Part shown: piece after piece, positions 33,670 to 42,297 of the stretch
How the letters are laid out: each line of letters starts with the position of its first letter
How positions within the stretch are numbered: position 1 is the first letter of the stretch
Source of the DNA: Planctomycetales bacterium
Lineage (GTDB): Bacteria; Planctomycetota; Planctomycetia; Isosphaerales; Isosphaeraceae
Assembly (NCBI GenBank): GCA_027452145.1
Contig: DAIDHB010000287.1
Location: 1-64,000, forward strand
Direction of reading: 5' to 3'
Length of the DNA stretch: 64,000 bases
The notes under the pieces: model-generated
Databases searched by the model: none
The model's input: the letters and a program-made list of their open reading frames with translations, nothing else
Told to the model about the DNA's origin: nothing
Program-made: the position numbers and the translations under genes

Positions 33670-34137
33670 ATGCACCCCGACGAGGACCTTACGCCGCGGC
33701 TGCGCCCGTCGTGTCACAGGTGCGGCGCGCCGTTCACCGACCCGGGCGATGCTCGCTGCCCGAGATGCTTCGATGAACCGCGAGCGTCGAGGAAGCCCGC
33801 CTTCCGATGGCGCATTCGATTGCGGCTCTGGACGTTGCTCCTGCTGATCGCAGTCTGCGCCCTGGCGATCTACGGAGGCCTTCGGGCATGGCGGCACCAC
33901 CTGGCCGACGACAGCCACGAGTTCCGCCCCCATGAGGAAGAGGCCCAGTACCAGGCGTTCCTCGAGGGCGCCTTCACCCACCAGGCCGAGATTGCCGAGG
34001 CACGGGCCAGGTCGGGGCAGGGGGATCCCGAGTCCTGGCTCCGCCAGGGGGCCGACTATCGGGCGAAGGCCGCCCGTTGCGAGAGGATGAGGCGGGAATA
34101 CGAATGGCGGGCGCGGCTCAAGCAAGAGGGCTGGTAA
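33670..34137 (+). CDS. Zinc-ribbon plus membrane-helix hypothetical protein
   Basis: This 155-residue protein begins 28 bp after the gspE stop and is probably co-transcribed. It has a zinc ribbon (CHRCG at residues 15-18 and CPRC at 30-33), a basic stretch, one membrane segment (about 52-70) and an acidic/Arg-rich helical C-terminus. The Cys pattern and a helical tail with QYQAFLEGAFTHQAEIAEA are seen in other small planctomycete membrane proteins. Function is unknown. A similar layout (one TM helix with two CxxC pairs, order reversed) occurs in the protein at 61501. Confidence 0.65.
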   Translation: MHPDEDLTPRLRPSCHRCGAPFTDPGDARCPRCFDEPRASRKPAFRWRIRLRLWTLLLLIAVCALAIYGGLRAWRHHLADDSHEFRPHEEEAQYQAFLEGAFTHQAEIAEARARSGQGDPESWLRQGADYRAKAARCERMRREYEWRARLKQEGW

Positions 34138-34229
34138 ATCCCGCGCAATTCCCTGTGTGCGACAATCTCCCGGCGGGCCGTCGTTGAAAAATGGCCGGGT
34201 CCTGAGTAAGAATCATTGAGGGGCAGAAA

Positions 34230-34264
34230 CGCGACACCGTCCGCGTCGCGATTTTCTTCTTCCT
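34230..34264 (+). terminator. Hairpin with following T-rich tract
   Basis: CGCGAC and GTCGCG (34230-34235 and 34245-34250) are followed by ATTTTCTTCTTCCTTCCTTC. This is the best intrinsic terminator-like signal in the window. It could end the gspE-hypothetical unit. A weak promoter-like pair (TTGAAA at 34184, TAAGAA at 34207) lies just before it, so it could also be an attenuator in the leader of the next gene. Confidence 0.45.
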
Positions 34265-34295
34265 TCCTTCACAACCGCGAATCGGCCCCCGGGAA

Positions 34296-35066
34296 ATGAC
34301 ACCAATGCGACGCGGCACCCGAAAGATCTCGCCCCGCCTGGAGGCCCTGGAGTCGAAGGAGCTTCTCTCGGCCGGCCTTCCCGTGCTGACCATGCGTACG
34401 CTCGAGCACATCGAAGGCCGCATCAACGCGATCATGGGGACGCTGGCACGGACGAATGACACGGCTCGCGCCGGCGAGGCCCTGACGGCGCTGTCGCGAA
34501 GGATCCCCTTCGGCGCCCGACAGCTCGCCCCGGCCTGGCGGTTCGACCTGAGGCTCTACCAGCCGGGCGTCGAGGGAACAGGCAATGTGATGAACAAGCA
34601 GGTCCTCGGCGACCTGGATCGCTACCTGATCGCCGGCGTCGGCGGAAAGGTCTTCCGCGTCCTGGGGCCGGGGTCGTCGATCTACTACGTCCTCTCGCCG
34701 GCGCCGACGCCCACGCCGGCGCCAACGCCCCCGCCGGGAGGCAGGAACCCCGGGGGTTCGGCACCGACCACGACGTACAGTACCGTGAACCTCGTCAATC
34801 AATACGGATCGACGCTCTGGATCGACCTTTATTATTCGAGTAACGGTCCGGCGGGATGGCAGGCCGTATCCGTGCCTCCCTACTCCGCTTTCACCGTGCA
34901 GGGAAGCAACGAATCACTCTGGGTCGCGATCTGGAAGAATTCCTCCACGAATCGGCCGCCCGACTTCACGGCGTCCACCAATTACACCGGGTACCAGATG
35001 AATGGGGGAACCATCAGGATCACGAGTCTCGGCGGGTTCCCCAGTATTAACGTGACTCCGGGGTAA
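34296..35066 (+). CDS. Secreted protein with LEPR-xLL-like N-terminus
   Basis: This 256-residue protein starts MTPMRRGTRKISPRLEALES and continues KELLSAGLP. This closely resembles the LEPR-xLL sorting or export signature of planctomycete surface proteins (RLExLExRxLLS), although here a Lys replaces the usual Arg. Most LEPR-xLL proteins are giant repeat proteins; this one is short. A Pro/Thr-rich linker (about 135-150, TPTPAPTPPP) leads to a C-terminal beta-rich domain with DLYYSSNGPAGWQ and SVPPYSAFTVQGSN. The domain is not recognised, but it resembles a carbohydrate- or collagen-binding sandwich. Cell-surface location is inferred. Confidence 0.7.
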   Translation: MTPMRRGTRKISPRLEALESKELLSAGLPVLTMRTLEHIEGRINAIMGTLARTNDTARAGEALTALSRRIPFGARQLAPAWRFDLRLYQPGVEGTGNVMNKQVLGDLDRYLIAGVGGKVFRVLGPGSSIYYVLSPAPTPTPAPTPPPGGRNPGGSAPTTTYSTVNLVNQYGSTLWIDLYYSSNGPAGWQAVSVPPYSAFTVQGSNESLWVAIWKNSSTNRPPDFTASTNYTGYQMNGGTIRITSLGGFPSINVTPG

Positions 35067-35171
35067 AGCTGTAAAACCGGCCAGGCTGCGACCTCGACGC
35101 TCCCGTCAGCCCGCGGTCGCCCGGGCGGCTCGATCCGAATCGCCCTTCGGTCCACCGGCAATGGGAACCTC

Positions 35172-36371
35172 ATGCGGATCACGATCGTCACGGAGACGTA
35201 CTTCCCCCAGGTCAACGGGGTCTCGCGGACTCTGGGCGCACTGGTGCGGCACCTGACTGCGTCGGGCGACGAGGTCCAGTTGATCCACCCGGATTACGGT
35301 GAATCGATCGACGGGCACGGGCAGGCGCACGCGGTCCGCTCGGTGAGGCTTCCCTTTTACAGGGAGCTGTACCTGCCGCTGCCGCCGTTCGGCGCGGTGC
35401 GTCGTGCCATCGACGCCTTCCGGCCGGACATCGTGCACATCGCCACCGAGGCGACCCTGGGCCTGAGCGTCCTGCGGTTCGCCCGGAAGCGCCGGCTGGC
35501 GACGGTGTCGAGCTTCCACACCAATTTCGACCAGTACAGCCGGCACTATCGTGTCGGCTGGCTGCGGAGTGTGATCTGGCGATATCTGCGCTGGTTCCAC
35601 AACCGGACGCGCGAGACCTACGTGCCGTCGCGGGCGACGATCGCGCAGCTCGAGGCCATGGGATTCGAGCGACTGGTGCTCTGGAAGCGGGGCGTGGACG
35701 CGGAGACGTTTCGCCCCGATCGTCCCGGGCGCGACGAGATCCGCCGCGCCCTGGGCTGGACGCCCGAGGACGTCGTGATTGCTCACGTCAGTCGGATCGC
35801 GCCCGAGAAGAACGTGGACTACCTCGCCGACGCGCTGTCGATCGTCGTCGCCCGACGCCCCGAGGTCCGCGTCCTGATGGTCGGCGACGGCCCGTCGCGG
35901 GGCGTGCTCGAGCGCCGACTCGGCGACTCGGCCCGGTTCGTCGGCTACAGGAAGGGCCAGGAGCTGGCCGACCACTACGCGGCGGCCGACATCTTCGCCT
36001 TCGCGAGCCTGACCGAGACCTTCGGCAACGTGGTGCTCGAGGCGATGGCCTCGGGCCTGCCGGTCGTCGCGGTGCGGGCCGGCGGGGTGGGCGAGACGGT
36101 GCGTCCCGGCGAGACGGGGAGCCTGGTCGAGCCGTCCGACCCGCCCGATGTCCTGGCCCGGGAGCTGATCCGGCTGGTCGAGCAGCCCGGCGAGCGAAGG
36201 CGGCTGGCCGAGGCCGCGCGTCGCTATGGCGAGAGCCAGAGCTGGTCCACGATCATGGGCGGGCTGCGCGAGCGCTACCTGGCGGTGGTCGCCGAGGTTG
36301 AGGCCGGCGCCTCGAATCGGTCGGCGACATCCGCGCGGACCCACAGGCCCGGGAACCGCGTCCGCCGGTAG
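35172..36371 (+). CDS. GT4-family glycosyltransferase (MgtA/PimB-like)
   Basis: This 399-residue protein has a GT-B fold. The N-terminal nucleotide-free domain begins MRITIVTETYFPQVNGVSRT, with the glycine-rich acceptor loop. The C-terminal donor-binding domain has VSRIAPEKNVDYLADAL, GDGPSRGVLERRLGD and the EX7E region FASLTETFGNVVLEAMASGL. This layout matches GDP-mannose or UDP-glucose transferases such as MgtA that glycosylate lipids or glycans. No signal peptide is seen. The C-terminal 97 bp overlap the end of the convergent GT39-like gene. The pair of envelope glycosyltransferases on the other strand suggests a cell-surface glycosylation locus. Confidence 0.88.
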   Translation: MRITIVTETYFPQVNGVSRTLGALVRHLTASGDEVQLIHPDYGESIDGHGQAHAVRSVRLPFYRELYLPLPPFGAVRRAIDAFRPDIVHIATEATLGLSVLRFARKRRLATVSSFHTNFDQYSRHYRVGWLRSVIWRYLRWFHNRTRETYVPSRATIAQLEAMGFERLVLWKRGVDAETFRPDRPGRDEIRRALGWTPEDVVIAHVSRIAPEKNVDYLADALSIVVARRPEVRVLMVGDGPSRGVLERRLGDSARFVGYRKGQELADHYAAADIFAFASLTETFGNVVLEAMASGLPVVAVRAGGVGETVRPGETGSLVEPSDPPDVLARELIRLVEQPGERRRLAEAARRYGESQSWSTIMGGLRERYLAVVAEVEAGASNRSATSARTHRPGNRVRR

Positions 36372-37945
36372 TGCGCCGGCAGGAACGCCCGCAGGCCCGA
36401 GAACGGCGGATAGCCGGCGAAGATCAGTTCGGGCGGGCGGCGGCGCAGGGTGTCGAGGATCTCGGCGACTCGCGGCCCGATCAGCGGATGGTCGCGGTCG
36501 GCCAGGTCGCGCAGCAGGTTGTCGACGAAAAAGTGGCGGGTGGGGCTATCGAGCCCGGAATAGAAGTGGAGCGGGCTCTGCCAGCCCCAAACATAGAGTC
36601 GGGGGTGGTCCCAGCCGGCGCACCGGCGCCCCAGCTCGCGGCCGAGCTGCCGCAGCACGATCCACTGACCGCCCCCCTTGTACCGGCGGGTCAGCTCCGC
36701 GGGCGGGACGGCCAGGTAATAGCGAATCTGGAGCGCGGTCGTGCCCGCGACCGCGACGGCCAGCAGGAAGGCCGCGACACCGGCCAGCCACCGGCGCGAC
36801 GGAACGCGGCGGACCGATCCGATCGCGTCGGCCAGCGCGACGGCGACGGCGATCGCCACGCCCGGGGTCGGCAACAGGTAGTAGTGGGGCCAGTAGAGCC
36901 CGGGCAGGATGACCTGGAGCCAGGCGGCGATCGTCCAGCCCGCGGCCAGCCGCCGGCGGGAATCGCTGCGGGGCCCGATCGTCAGGTAGATCAGCGCCGG
37001 CGCCGACGCCAGCCAGAGCGGCCAGCTCCCGGTCGCCCACCAGACGTAGTAATCCGTGGTGCCGAAGGGCGGCGGCAGGTTCCCCTTCGGATCGGCGTTG
37101 CCTGTCAGCCAGCGGACCGCCGGAGACGGCTGGTTCGGGTCGGGCAGCGTGTCGGTCGCCAGCGCCCGCGCCTGGAGGACGATGTCCTGGTACGCGGCCG
37201 GCCCGGCGCCCCGGGCGATCACGACGGCCAGGGCAACTCCGGCGATCAGGGCGGTCCCCGAGCCGAGGATCAGCACGTCGCCGATCGACCGTCTCGTGCC
37301 CCGCGGCGCCCCGTCGCCGCTCGCCCGCCGGCCGAGCAAAAGCGCCGGCAGGATGACGACGATCTGCGCGAGGGCAACCTGCTTCACCATCGCCGACGCG
37401 CCGAGCGCCACGCCCGCGCCGAAGAGCCAGCGCCGGTCGTCGCGGTCGAGTCCCCGGATCGTCATCTCCAGCGTGAGGATAGAAAACCAGTTGATGAAAT
37501 GTTCCATGTTCGACCCGTTGCCGAAGACGAACGGGTCGGTGCTCAGGAGGATGTACAGGAACGCGGCGAGGCAGGCGGCGATCGGTCCGCCCAGCCGGCC
37601 GGCGACCCACCAGACCGCGGCGATCGTCCCCAGCACGAACGGAATCGCCATCAGGCGGATCGCCAGCTCGCGGTATCCGCCGGCCGCGACGGCCGCCGTG
37701 TAGATCCAGTACCCGAGCGGGGGCTTGTACTCGGTCAGGTCGCGGTAGAGGGCGTCTCCCTTGAGGACGCGGTGCCCCATGTAGGCATAGGCCGCCTCGT
37801 CGCAGTCGAGCGGCTCGGAGGCGCCGACCGTCCGCGGCCAGAGGTCAACTCCCGTCACGGCGCGGACGTCCGGGGCGAACGTGTGCGCGCGGTACCAGAC
37901 CGCGAGCACCATCAGGACGACCAGGACGATCGGGGACCATCGCAT
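36275..37945 (-). CDS. GT39-family (ArnT/PMT-like) membrane glycosyltransferase
   Basis: This protein is 556 residues from the ATG at 37945; a GTG at 37966 would add seven residues. It has about ten membrane segments. The first lumenal loop carries the acidic pair typical of GT-C enzymes (DCDEAAYAYMG) and YKPPLGYWIY. The last third is a soluble domain (GWQSPLHFYSGL). Such enzymes use polyprenyl-phosphate sugars to modify lipids or proteins at the outer face of the inner membrane. It follows another GT39-like gene by 81 bp, and the two probably form a unit with the peptidase. Its 3' end overlaps the facing GT4 gene by 97 bp. Confidence 0.85.
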   Translation of the reverse strand: MRWSPIVLVVLMVLAVWYRAHTFAPDVRAVTGVDLWPRTVGASEPLDCDEAAYAYMGHRVLKGDALYRDLTEYKPPLGYWIYTAAVAAGGYRELAIRLMAIPFVLGTIAAVWWVAGRLGGPIAACLAAFLYILLSTDPFVFGNGSNMEHFINWFSILTLEMTIRGLDRDDRRWLFGAGVALGASAMVKQVALAQIVVILPALLLGRRASGDGAPRGTRRSIGDVLILGSGTALIAGVALAVVIARGAGPAAYQDIVLQARALATDTLPDPNQPSPAVRWLTGNADPKGNLPPPFGTTDYYVWWATGSWPLWLASAPALIYLTIGPRSDSRRRLAAGWTIAAWLQVILPGLYWPHYYLLPTPGVAIAVAVALADAIGSVRRVPSRRWLAGVAAFLLAVAVAGTTALQIRYYLAVPPAELTRRYKGGGQWIVLRQLGRELGRRCAGWDHPRLYVWGWQSPLHFYSGLDSPTRHFFVDNLLRDLADRDHPLIGPRVAEILDTLRRRPPELIFAGYPPFSGLRAFLPAHYRRTRFPGLWVRADVADRFEAPASTSATTAR

Positions 37946-38026
37946 GGGGTCGGGTTCCGGGTTCACGCCCGCGGCGGACCGCCGTTCGACCGGGTTTGCT
38001 CGCTCTTGCCTGCGCGGCCGGCCGGC

Positions 38027-39916
38027 TCAACGCACGCGATAGAGCCGTACCGGGAAGAACGGGTCGCGCGTGGAGCGAAACGCCTCGCGATCGCGGGACA
38101 GGCCCAGTTCGAGCTTCAGCCGCTCGAGCCGGTCGGCCCAGGTCTCGGGGTTGATCTCATCATACGGCGGCGGCTCGAACGAGCCCCAGAGGAAATGCGT
38201 CACCCCGTACTGGCGCATGACCTCCTCGATCCGCCGCGGGTCGTAGTTGCGCGGCATCAGCACCGTGGTCCGGTCGCTCGCAACCCGAAGCTCCCACGGG
38301 AACCAGGTCATGATGCGGGCCTCGCGCGGCACGCGGTCGGGATGCTCGCGGATCCACTCCCCCGCCTCGCGGATCGCCGGCCAGTGGAGCTGGAACCGCT
38401 TGCCCAGCCAGGTGACGTCATAGGCCCACGTCGGGTCGGCCCAGACCAGTACCATCCAGCCGGCGGCCATCCAGCGTGCGACCCCGCGATCGATCCGACG
38501 CGCGGCGATCCACTCGAGCGCCCCGGCCGTCGCGGTCGGCAGCATCAGGACAAAAAGCGGGACGTAGTACCGGCCGAGCTGCGCGACCTGGGTGACATCG
38601 GCCACCTTCTTGAGCGTTCCCACCACGATGACCGCCGCGATCAGCGCGACCAAACGATCGACCTCGCGGCCCGGCCGGCCCCGCGCCGTCAGTCGCCCCA
38701 GAAACGCCGCGACCATCGGGAAGCCTACGATCATGGTCGAGTAAACCACGATGATCAGCAGCGCCTTGATCTTCACCCGGACAATCTCGGGCGCATTCGC
38801 CGCGGTGTAGAACTGCGACGGGCGGGTGTTCCCCTGCTCGTAGTGGTGCACGGTCCACGAAAAATTGTATTCGAAGTAGCCCGTATAGCTATGAAACGGC
38901 TGGCCGTATTCCCGGTAGGTCGCGAGTGCCCAGGGCAGGATCGTCAGCGCCGTCACTCCCAGCCAGACGAGCGCGGCGATCGGCTGTAGTTGTCCGCCTG
39001 GCCGCCGCCCGAGCAGGAACCAGAGCCCGCACGCGGCGACGATCGCCATCGCCGTGTCGCGGGCGAGGATCGCCAGTCCGGCGAGGACGCCGGCCAGGGC
39101 GGCGGCCGCCCAGGCATTGGGACGGTCCGTGCCGAGCGACCAGACCTCGACCAGCGCCCAGACCGCCAGGATCGAGGTGAGCACCACCAGGCTCTCGCGG
39201 AGGATGAAGCCCGCGTAGATCGCGTGCACGGGCAGCACCGCCAGCGCGGCCATCGCCGCGAGGCCGACCCGGGCCCCGAACCGTCGGCGAGCAAAACCAT
39301 AGAGCGCCGGCAGCGCCAGCAGGTTGACCACGAAGCTGCACGCCTTGGCCGCGGCGTAGCGGGATTCCGGGGGCGCATCGGGACCGACGCCCGCGATCCG
39401 CATGGCCAGCGCGCGGGTGTAGGCATCCAGCGGCGTGGCCCAGTCGTCGAGCACGCCGCGGCCCTCGCGGATGCGGCGGTAGTCGCCGAAGAAGCTCTCG
39501 ACGTAGTGCTTCACCGGCCCCTCGCCGCGGAGGACGGATGTGGCCACCTCGACGTAGTGGCTGCTGTCCCCCGGCACCAGCGGCAGGTTGCTCGCGCAGA
39601 TCCAGACGATCGCGCGGAGCGCGTACCCGACCCCGAAGGCGGCCAGCCAGCCGCGGGCGTGCCGCGACAGCCGGGGCGCCGCCGCCAGCGCGATCGCCAG
39701 ATACGCCGAGCCGATCGCCAGGTGCCACCGGGTGAGGACGAGCTGCGACGGGCGCCTGAGGCGCGCGACCAGCGGCACTTCGTAGAACTGGTGAGCGACC
39801 GCGTCGAAGGCCCACGCGATCCAGCCAGAGCGGAGGTCGAGCCACGCGCCGGCGATCGCCGCGCCGGCCACGACGACGGCCATCGCGATCAACCAGCCCG
39901 ATCGCCGCGGCATCAT
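38027..39916 (-). CDS. GT39-like polytopic membrane glycosyltransferase
   Basis: This 629-residue protein has GGGAGG 5-8 bases before a double ATG. It has about eleven membrane segments. A loop with PGDSSHYVEVATSVLRGEG has the acidic dyad region of GT-C transferases, and the RESLVVLTSILAVWAL segment is typical of ArnT-like proteins. Its long C-terminal soluble part holds TVLMPRNYDPRRIEEVMR and HFLWGSFEPPPYDE. The substrate is probably a polyprenyl-phosphate sugar. It lies 40 bp after the M28 peptidase and before another GT39-like gene. Confidence 0.83.
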   Translation of the reverse strand: MMPRRSGWLIAMAVVVAGAAIAGAWLDLRSGWIAWAFDAVAHQFYEVPLVARLRRPSQLVLTRWHLAIGSAYLAIALAAAPRLSRHARGWLAAFGVGYALRAIVWICASNLPLVPGDSSHYVEVATSVLRGEGPVKHYVESFFGDYRRIREGRGVLDDWATPLDAYTRALAMRIAGVGPDAPPESRYAAAKACSFVVNLLALPALYGFARRRFGARVGLAAMAALAVLPVHAIYAGFILRESLVVLTSILAVWALVEVWSLGTDRPNAWAAAALAGVLAGLAILARDTAMAIVAACGLWFLLGRRPGGQLQPIAALVWLGVTALTILPWALATYREYGQPFHSYTGYFEYNFSWTVHHYEQGNTRPSQFYTAANAPEIVRVKIKALLIIVVYSTMIVGFPMVAAFLGRLTARGRPGREVDRLVALIAAVIVVGTLKKVADVTQVAQLGRYYVPLFVLMLPTATAGALEWIAARRIDRGVARWMAAGWMVLVWADPTWAYDVTWLGKRFQLHWPAIREAGEWIREHPDRVPREARIMTWFPWELRVASDRTTVLMPRNYDPRRIEEVMRQYGVTHFLWGSFEPPPYDEINPETWADRLERLKLELGLSRDREAFRSTRDPFFPVRLYRVR

Positions 39917-39956
39917 CGGCGCCTCCCGGCGACCGATCGGCCCTGGGCCGTCGCGC

Positions 39957-41702
39957 TCATGGCTTGCCGGCCTCGAGCATCGCCTCGCGCCGGGCGCGGA
40001 ACTCGCTGTCGGGCTTCCATTCGGGGTACTTCGGATCCTGGGCGACCGTGTATCCGAGCTCGACCAGCAGCCTCGCGTCGGCCGCGGCGCCGGCGAGGTC
40101 CCAGTCGGGCTTCACCTCGTCGCTCGGCTTGTGATAGTCCTTCGCCGTGTACTCGTCCTGCTTCTTCTGTCCGAAGTCGGCCGACCTGCCCGCGTACTGC
40201 CGGCCGCCCTTGGGGTCGATCGCCGGCACGCCCTTCCGGGCAAACTCGAAGTGGTCCGAGCGGAAGTAATAGCCCTTGGCGGGATCGGCGTCGGGGAGCA
40301 CCGTGCGCCCGCGTCGGCCGGCGATCTCGACCAGCCGGTCATCGAGCGTTGTCTGGCCCATGCCGATGCTGATGATGTCGGTTGTCGGGCCCCAGAGGTT
40401 GATCACGTCGAGGTTGATGTCGGCGAGCGTCCGCTCGAGCGGATAGAGCGGGTGTGACGCGTAGTACTTCGCTCCCAGCAAACCCTGCTCCTCGGCCGTC
40501 ACGGCGAGGAACAGCAGGGATCGCCGAGGCGCCGGCTCGATCCGGGTGAAGGCCCGGGCGATCTCGAGCACCGCCGCGACGCCCGACGCATTGTCGGCCG
40601 CGCCGTTGAAGATCTGGTCGCCCTGCCGCGCGGGGTCGCGGCCCAGGTGGTCCCAGTGCGCTGTGTACACGACGTACTCGTCCTTGAGTTTCGGGTCTGA
40701 GCCCTCGAGCCGGGCGACGACGTTCCTCGACTTCACCTCGCGCAGGGCGTTGTCGATCTCGAACCGGGCCGTGCTGCCGAGCGGCACCGGGCGGAACGCT
40801 CGCGTCGTCGCCGACTTCTTGAGCGCATCCAGATCCTGCCCGCTCGCCCGCAGCAGGTCGCGGGCCTTTGCCTCGGTGATCCAGCCCTCGACGGCGACCC
40901 GGTCGGGGGCCTGGCCGGCCGCCGCGCCGGAGGGCCTGTCTCGGGCGATGTCGAAGTTCTCGCGGCTCCAGCTCCCGCGGACGACCTCGAATGGGTACCC
41001 GGCCGGCCCGGTCTCGTGGATCAGGATCGCGGCGGCCGCTCCCTTCTCCGAGGCGATTTCGTACTTGTAGGTCCATCGGCCGTAGTACGTCATCGCGCGG
41101 CCCTTGAAGACCGACGAATCGAGCTGAGCCGGGTCCCTGGGGTCGGGGACCGGCGGGTCGTTGACGAGCATCAGCAGCGTCTTGCCGCGGACGTCCAGCC
41201 CCTTGTAATCATCCCAGCCGTATTCCGGCGCCACGACGCCGTAGCCCACGAAGACGACCTCGGAGCCCTCGACCCTGGTCGAGCGTTCCATCCGTCGCGA
41301 GATGGCGACGAGGTCTTCGGGGAACGTCAGCGGGATCGGCCCGCCGCGGGTGGAGAAGCTCCCGACGACCTTCGTCGCGCGGAAGCCCACGAGCGGGACG
41401 TCCTGGACGTAGGTGCCGTCGGGGTTGCCGGGTTTCAGGCCCATCGCGCGGAACTGCTCGGTGAGGTAGGCGACCGTCTTCCGCTCGCCCTCGGTGCCCG
41501 GCCCGCGTCCCTCGAACGCGTCGGAGGCCAGGACCTTGATGTGCGAGAGGATCCGCGCCGGCTCGATCCCGGCAAGGGCCCGGTCCAGGGGCGAGTCGGG
41601 CTGGTCACCGTCGCCGGCTCTGGCTCCTGCCGACACAGCGGCGATCGCCAGGGTCAGCCCCAGTGCTGCGATGGCGGGTTTTGCGAAGGGATGTCGTCGC
41701 AT
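39957..41702 (-). CDS. Secreted M28-family metallopeptidase with PA domain
   Basis: This 581-residue protein has a signal peptide (residues 1-29). The N-terminal region is followed by a PA insert (about 120-270). The M28 catalytic motifs are YTAHWDHLG (His), [16 protein letters not shown] (Asp), [14 protein letters not shown] (Glu pair), NLDVINLWG and [15 protein letters not shown] (His). All metal ligands expected for a di-zinc aminopeptidase are visible. It should act outside the cytoplasm on peptides, and the PA domain may select substrates or partners. It is 40 bp upstream of a GT39-like gene and possibly co-transcribed with it. Confidence 0.9.
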   Translation of the reverse strand: MRRHPFAKPAIAALGLTLAIAAVSAGARAGDGDQPDSPLDRALAGIEPARILSHIKVLASDAFEGRGPGTEGERKTVAYLTEQFRAMGLKPGNPDGTYVQDVPLVGFRATKVVGSFSTRGGPIPLTFPEDLVAISRRMERSTRVEGSEVVFVGYGVVAPEYGWDDYKGLDVRGKTLLMLVNDPPVPDPRDPAQLDSSVFKGRAMTYYGRWTYKYEIASEKGAAAAILIHETGPAGYPFEVVRGSWSRENFDIARDRPSGAAAGQAPDRVAVEGWITEAKARDLLRASGQDLDALKKSATTRAFRPVPLGSTARFEIDNALREVKSRNVVARLEGSDPKLKDEYVVYTAHWDHLGRDPARQGDQIFNGAADNASGVAAVLEIARAFTRIEPAPRRSLLFLAVTAEEQGLLGAKYYASHPLYPLERTLADINLDVINLWGPTTDIISIGMGQTTLDDRLVEIAGRRGRTVLPDADPAKGYYFRSDHFEFARKGVPAIDPKGGRQYAGRSADFGQKKQDEYTAKDYHKPSDEVKPDWDLAGAAADARLLVELGYTVAQDPKYPEWKPDSEFRARREAMLEAGKP

Positions 41703-41900
41703 CGGTCGATCAGGCTCCGCGATCGATGGCCGTCCTGGGCGAGCGGCGGCCCGTCGGCCGCCCCGGGGAAACCATCATAAGCCAACGGACGCGGGATCGC
41801 GATGGAGCAGCCCGCGTGGACCGTTATTTCCTCCTTCGCGACGCATTGCCTTGATCGTCCTCCAGCGCTACGCTTGGAGGTACATTCGGAGGTACATCAG

Positions 41901-42176
41901 ATGGCCAAAGCCCCAATCATCATTCCGGTGTCGGATCTCAGGCAGGATGCCGCCCGCGTCCTCAAGCAGGCTCGTTCTTCGGACGAGCCGGTCTTCATCA
42001 CGCAGCGTGGACGGGCGGCGGCCGTCCTCCTCAGCATTGACGCCTACGAGCGCTCGGCGAACGAGCGTGAGCTGCTGCTAGCGCTCGCCCGAGGTGAACG
42101 AGAAATCGAGAGCGGCGAGGGGCATGACCTCGACAGCGTCCTGGCTGAGGCGGATCGGCTACTCGGCGAAGAGTGA
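41901..42176 (+). CDS. Orphan Phd/YefM-family antitoxin
   Basis: This 91-residue protein uses the ATG at 41901, 8 bases after GGAGG. A GGAGGTACAT element occurs twice upstream, 12 bases apart. The Phd fold is clear: IIIPVSDLRQDAARVLKQAR, DEPVFITQRGRAAAVLLS and DAYERSANERELLLAL. Such antitoxins bind DNA and a RelE- or Doc-type toxin. The downstream 120 bases hold no toxin gene and the next gene is on the other strand. The toxin is missing or encoded elsewhere, or the protein is a stand-alone regulator. Confidence 0.85.
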   Translation: MAKAPIIIPVSDLRQDAARVLKQARSSDEPVFITQRGRAAAVLLSIDAYERSANERELLLALARGEREIESGEGHDLDSVLAEADRLLGEE

Positions 42177-42297
42177 CCATATCGATTTCGTTTCAGTATT
42201 CCACGCGATGCGACGGGATGGCCTCGGCCGGTGCGCAATGCCCACCCTACTGTCTCCCGTCTGAGGGCCTCTTTAAGGCACCGGGCACCGTCAGCCC

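Noticed and set aside
36371-38989. 872-codon + strand open frame over the two GT39-like genes
   Set aside because: The translated product is charged and low-complexity, while the - strand gives polytopic membrane proteins with GT-C motifs.
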